NCBI GenBank assembly: GCA_016712505.1
Contig: JADJQY010000008.1
Span: forward strand, 523,917 to 587,916
Length of the DNA stretch: 64,000 nt
Reading direction: 5' to 3'
Source: Candidatus Eiseniibacteriota bacterium
GTDB taxonomy: Bacteria > Eisenbacteria > RBG-16-71-46 > CAIMUX01
Shown here: piece by piece, positions 62,305 through 64,000 of the stretch
Position numbering within the stretch: position 1 is the stretch's first letter
Layout of the letters: each line of letters starts with the position of its first letter
Program-made: the position numbers and the translations under genes
Notes under the pieces: model-generated
Seen by the model: only the letters and a program-made list of their open reading frames with translations
Databases searched by the model: none
Told to the model about the DNA's origin: nothing

Positions 62305-63795
62305 GGACGACCTCCTTTCGTCGCGGAGCGGTCACCAAGGGCCGGCCGATGTTGGCCGAGCACGAGCACGTCGGTACACGTCTGGATAGCCGAATCGATC
62401 TGCCAGGTCGATCCGTCGTCATTGGAATGGAACACGCCGTTTGGTCCTGCTGCGTAAAGCCGATCGATCTCCGAATCGATAGCGAGGTCTGCCAAGCCCC
62501 GAAGGGGACCGTCCACCCGCTCCACGTGCGGCCACCGTCGCGTGATCGGATGGAGCCGAGATAGACGAGCTGGGAGTCACGTGGGTCACAAATGACTGGG
62601 TGTCGTTCGGTGACATCCGACACTTTGGTCCACGACGCCATGGCGTCTACACTGAGGAAGACGCCGCGGTCGGTGCACGCAAGCGACCGGGCTGCATGCT
62701 CGGGGTCAATTGCGATCGAGTGCACATCAACGCGCGGCAGGCCCTCTGCCACGCCGATCGGGCTCGGATTCCAACTGCTACCGGCATCGGGGCTCACGAG
62801 GAGGCCGTTGTTTGCGGTGCTCTGGTCGAGATCCTCCATTCCGACGTACCAGCGGTTCGGGTCATTTGGATCGATAAGGACGCAGTGAACCGAGAGGTGT
62901 ACGGAAGGGTTGGCCGGCAGAAGCGGTAGACCGTCGGAGACATCCCGCCACGTCGCGCCCCCGTCGGTTGAGGCGTAGACTGCTCCGGCCTGACCAAAGC
63001 AGTCATTGCAGCCACTCTGGCGGCAGAACCCATCGGTGCCGGCAAGAAGCAGGTTTGGCACAGCGGCGGAGCCCGCCATCGACTGAATCGAAGTGCATGC
63101 GAGGAGCTGGTCGTCGCCGCGAGCTGCCAAGACCGACCCCGGTCGGTGCTGCGATAGATCCGGGCCAGGCCGTTGCCCATGGTGTTGTGGAGCCCGGAGG
63201 CGGCGTAGACGACATTTGGATCCGTCGGATCAGCAAGCAGCCCGCCGATCTGACCGCGATTATCCGAGAACACCGCCGAATGCCAGGACTGTCCCTCGTC
63301 CGGCGAGAAGAAGACACCATCTTCAGAAGCCACGATGATGACCGGACCAGACCCGAGGGGTTCAGTCTCTCCGGTTGCGGTGTTCGACTCGGCGGACCAG
63401 TTGCCCGCGCGGTCCACGCTCTTCATGCGAAAGACGTGCCGTTGTCCCGGTGAGAGGAAGAACACTTCGGTGTTCTCGTCGGTACCCGCGGCCGCTGGCG
63501 GCGAAAACACTCGTGACCGTCACGAAGTCTTCCCACGCTGCGTTCGGGTCGTAGGCGTATCGGAGATCGTACCGGTAGGCCTTTCCGTCCGGTCCCGCGT
63601 CTCGCGGCGCGGTCCACGCGACGGAGAGAGACCGCTCGTACGTCCCAACCACCCGAAGGTCCTCTATGGCGCGCGGCGGCACGGAGTCCGGTGGCGTTGG
63701 CGGTGTCGGTGCCTTGTCGTCGGAACACCCCCAAACCAAAGGGCAGCAACCAGCAGACCGATCTGGAACAGAGAAGAGATTCGAGATGAGCACAT
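62301..63795 (-). pseudogene. Asp-box (BNR) repeat lipoprotein with fibronectin-like domain, four frame breaks
   Basis: Reassembling three minus-strand frames yields one ~495-residue lipoprotein: a signal from ATG 63793-63795 (IGLLVAALW), lipobox Cys in GCSDDKAPTPP, a fibronectin III-like domain (AIEDLRVVGTYERSLSVAW), then six Asp-box units (VFFSPDEGQSW, IYRSTDRGRSW, VYASTDGGATW, LLVSPDAGSSW, RSRDGGRTW, VFHSNDDGSTW) of a sialidase/VPS10-like propeller. Frames break at 63728-63732 (C5), 63504-63507 (A4), 63127-63128 and 62522-62523; each is repaired by one base in a short homopolymer. It is either decayed or mis-sequenced. AGGGAGG precedes the start. Function unknown. Confidence 0.75.
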
Positions 63796-63810
63796 GTGCA
63801 CGCGACCTCC

Positions 63811-64000
63811 CTAGGATTCGAAACTCGAATCCAGCTCCGGCGGTGTCGGGACAACGTGGCGCTCGCCACAGACGCATCGCGGCGGTAACGATTGCGCGCA
63901 AACGGCAGCGAGTGGGTCAGTGGGCTGATCCGATCTAGGCGGCTGCACGATCCACGGCGACGTCTCCAGCTCGCGAAAGAGCGCCGCGCGATGCTGGTCG
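63811..64000 (-). CDS. C-terminal fragment of an unknown protein (cut by window edge)
   Basis: The last 62-63 codons of a minus-strand frame ending at TAG 63811-63813. The visible sequence includes RAALFRELETSPWIVQPPR and a CVCGERH motif. It ends 15 nt before the Asp-box lipoprotein start, whose AGGGAGG site lies between them, so the genes may form an operon. Too little is present to name it. Confidence 0.35.
   Translation of the reverse strand, partial: DQHRAALFRELETSPWIVQPPRSDQPTDPLAAVCAQSLPPRCVCGERHVVPTPPELDSSFES

Larger units (their letters stand above)
52031..64000. mobile_element. genomic island inserted at ssrA (right end outside the window)
   Basis: Supported by position at the tmRNA 3' end, the adjacent tyrosine recombinase, an excisionase-like HTH, a replication-relaxation protein and a VirD4/TraG-like ATPase. 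The gene content to the left is housekeeping and to the right is accessory. Nearly all island genes up to 60.6 kb are on the minus strand with overlaps or short gaps. The right boundary is not visible, so whether the sigma factor and lipoproteins beyond 60.7 kb belong to it is inference. Confidence 0.7.

Overview
The window is GC-rich, densely packed bacterial chromosome with no strand bias. Several large secreted proteins end in an 'NP-NP...' plus 'GxYxxR' FlgD-like tail, one carries 'GACC...CDPNPC' cysteine repeats, and two TPR membrane proteins of the TMTC type are present. That combination points to an uncultured lineage of the FCB type (Candidatus Eisenbacteria or a relative). This placement is inference from protein style; there is no rRNA here to confirm it.

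Layout. 1-16.3 kb (+): valS, a DUF4139 protein, a Cys-repeat secreted protein behind a strong promoter and a 235-nt leader, a TPR membrane protein, an AmpG-like MFS carrier, a HupE/UreJ-like protein coupled to a secreted TPR-CHAT protease, then uvrB-nadC. 16.4-28.4 kb: a GH92 alpha-mannosidase (-), a large secreted protein (+), an ArsR-DinB regulator with a helical-repeat partner (-), and a complete xylFGH-type sugar ABC operon (+). 28.5-32.3 kb (-): a membrane HD-GYP phosphodiesterase, a pseudopilin and a HAMP protein in one coupled unit. 32.4-38.6 kb (+): birA, nrdR, ftsY, an LVIVD-propeller secreted protein and recQ. 38.6-44.7 kb (-): radC, a TMTC-like protein, a CehA-type metallohydrolase and a radical SAM/SPASM protein. 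44.9-52.0 kb: tRNA-Leu, then smpB-amidase-like-gerMN-murI-rph-rdgB, tRNA-Arg/His/Pro, ssb, tRNA-Lys and ssrA (tmRNA).

From 52.03 kb to the right edge lies a genomic island inserted at the 3' end of the tmRNA gene. Its integrase gene ends 9 nt from the tmRNA. Reading leftward, the island runs as a tightly packed, often overlapping series: two unrecognised small proteins, an E2-like ubiquitin-conjugating fold protein, a JAMM/JAB peptidase, an E1/ThiF adenylyltransferase, an SH3 membrane protein, a small membrane protein, a VirD4/TraG-like ATPase (frameshifted), a zinc-ribbon membrane protein, a replication-relaxation protein, an excisionase-like HTH and the tyrosine recombinase. This is a bacterial ubiquitin-like (Bil-type) conjugation cassette riding on a mobilisable element, with no recognisable Ubl in view. 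Further right are a candidate structured RNA with its own promoter and terminator, a sigma factor, a small lipoprotein and a multiply frameshifted Asp-box lipoprotein.

Single-base reading-frame breaks occur in murI, the island ATPase, the sigma factor, the Asp-box lipoprotein (four) and apparently the tmRNA tag. Most sit in short homopolymers and one hits an essential gene, so sequencing or assembly error is the first explanation to exclude.
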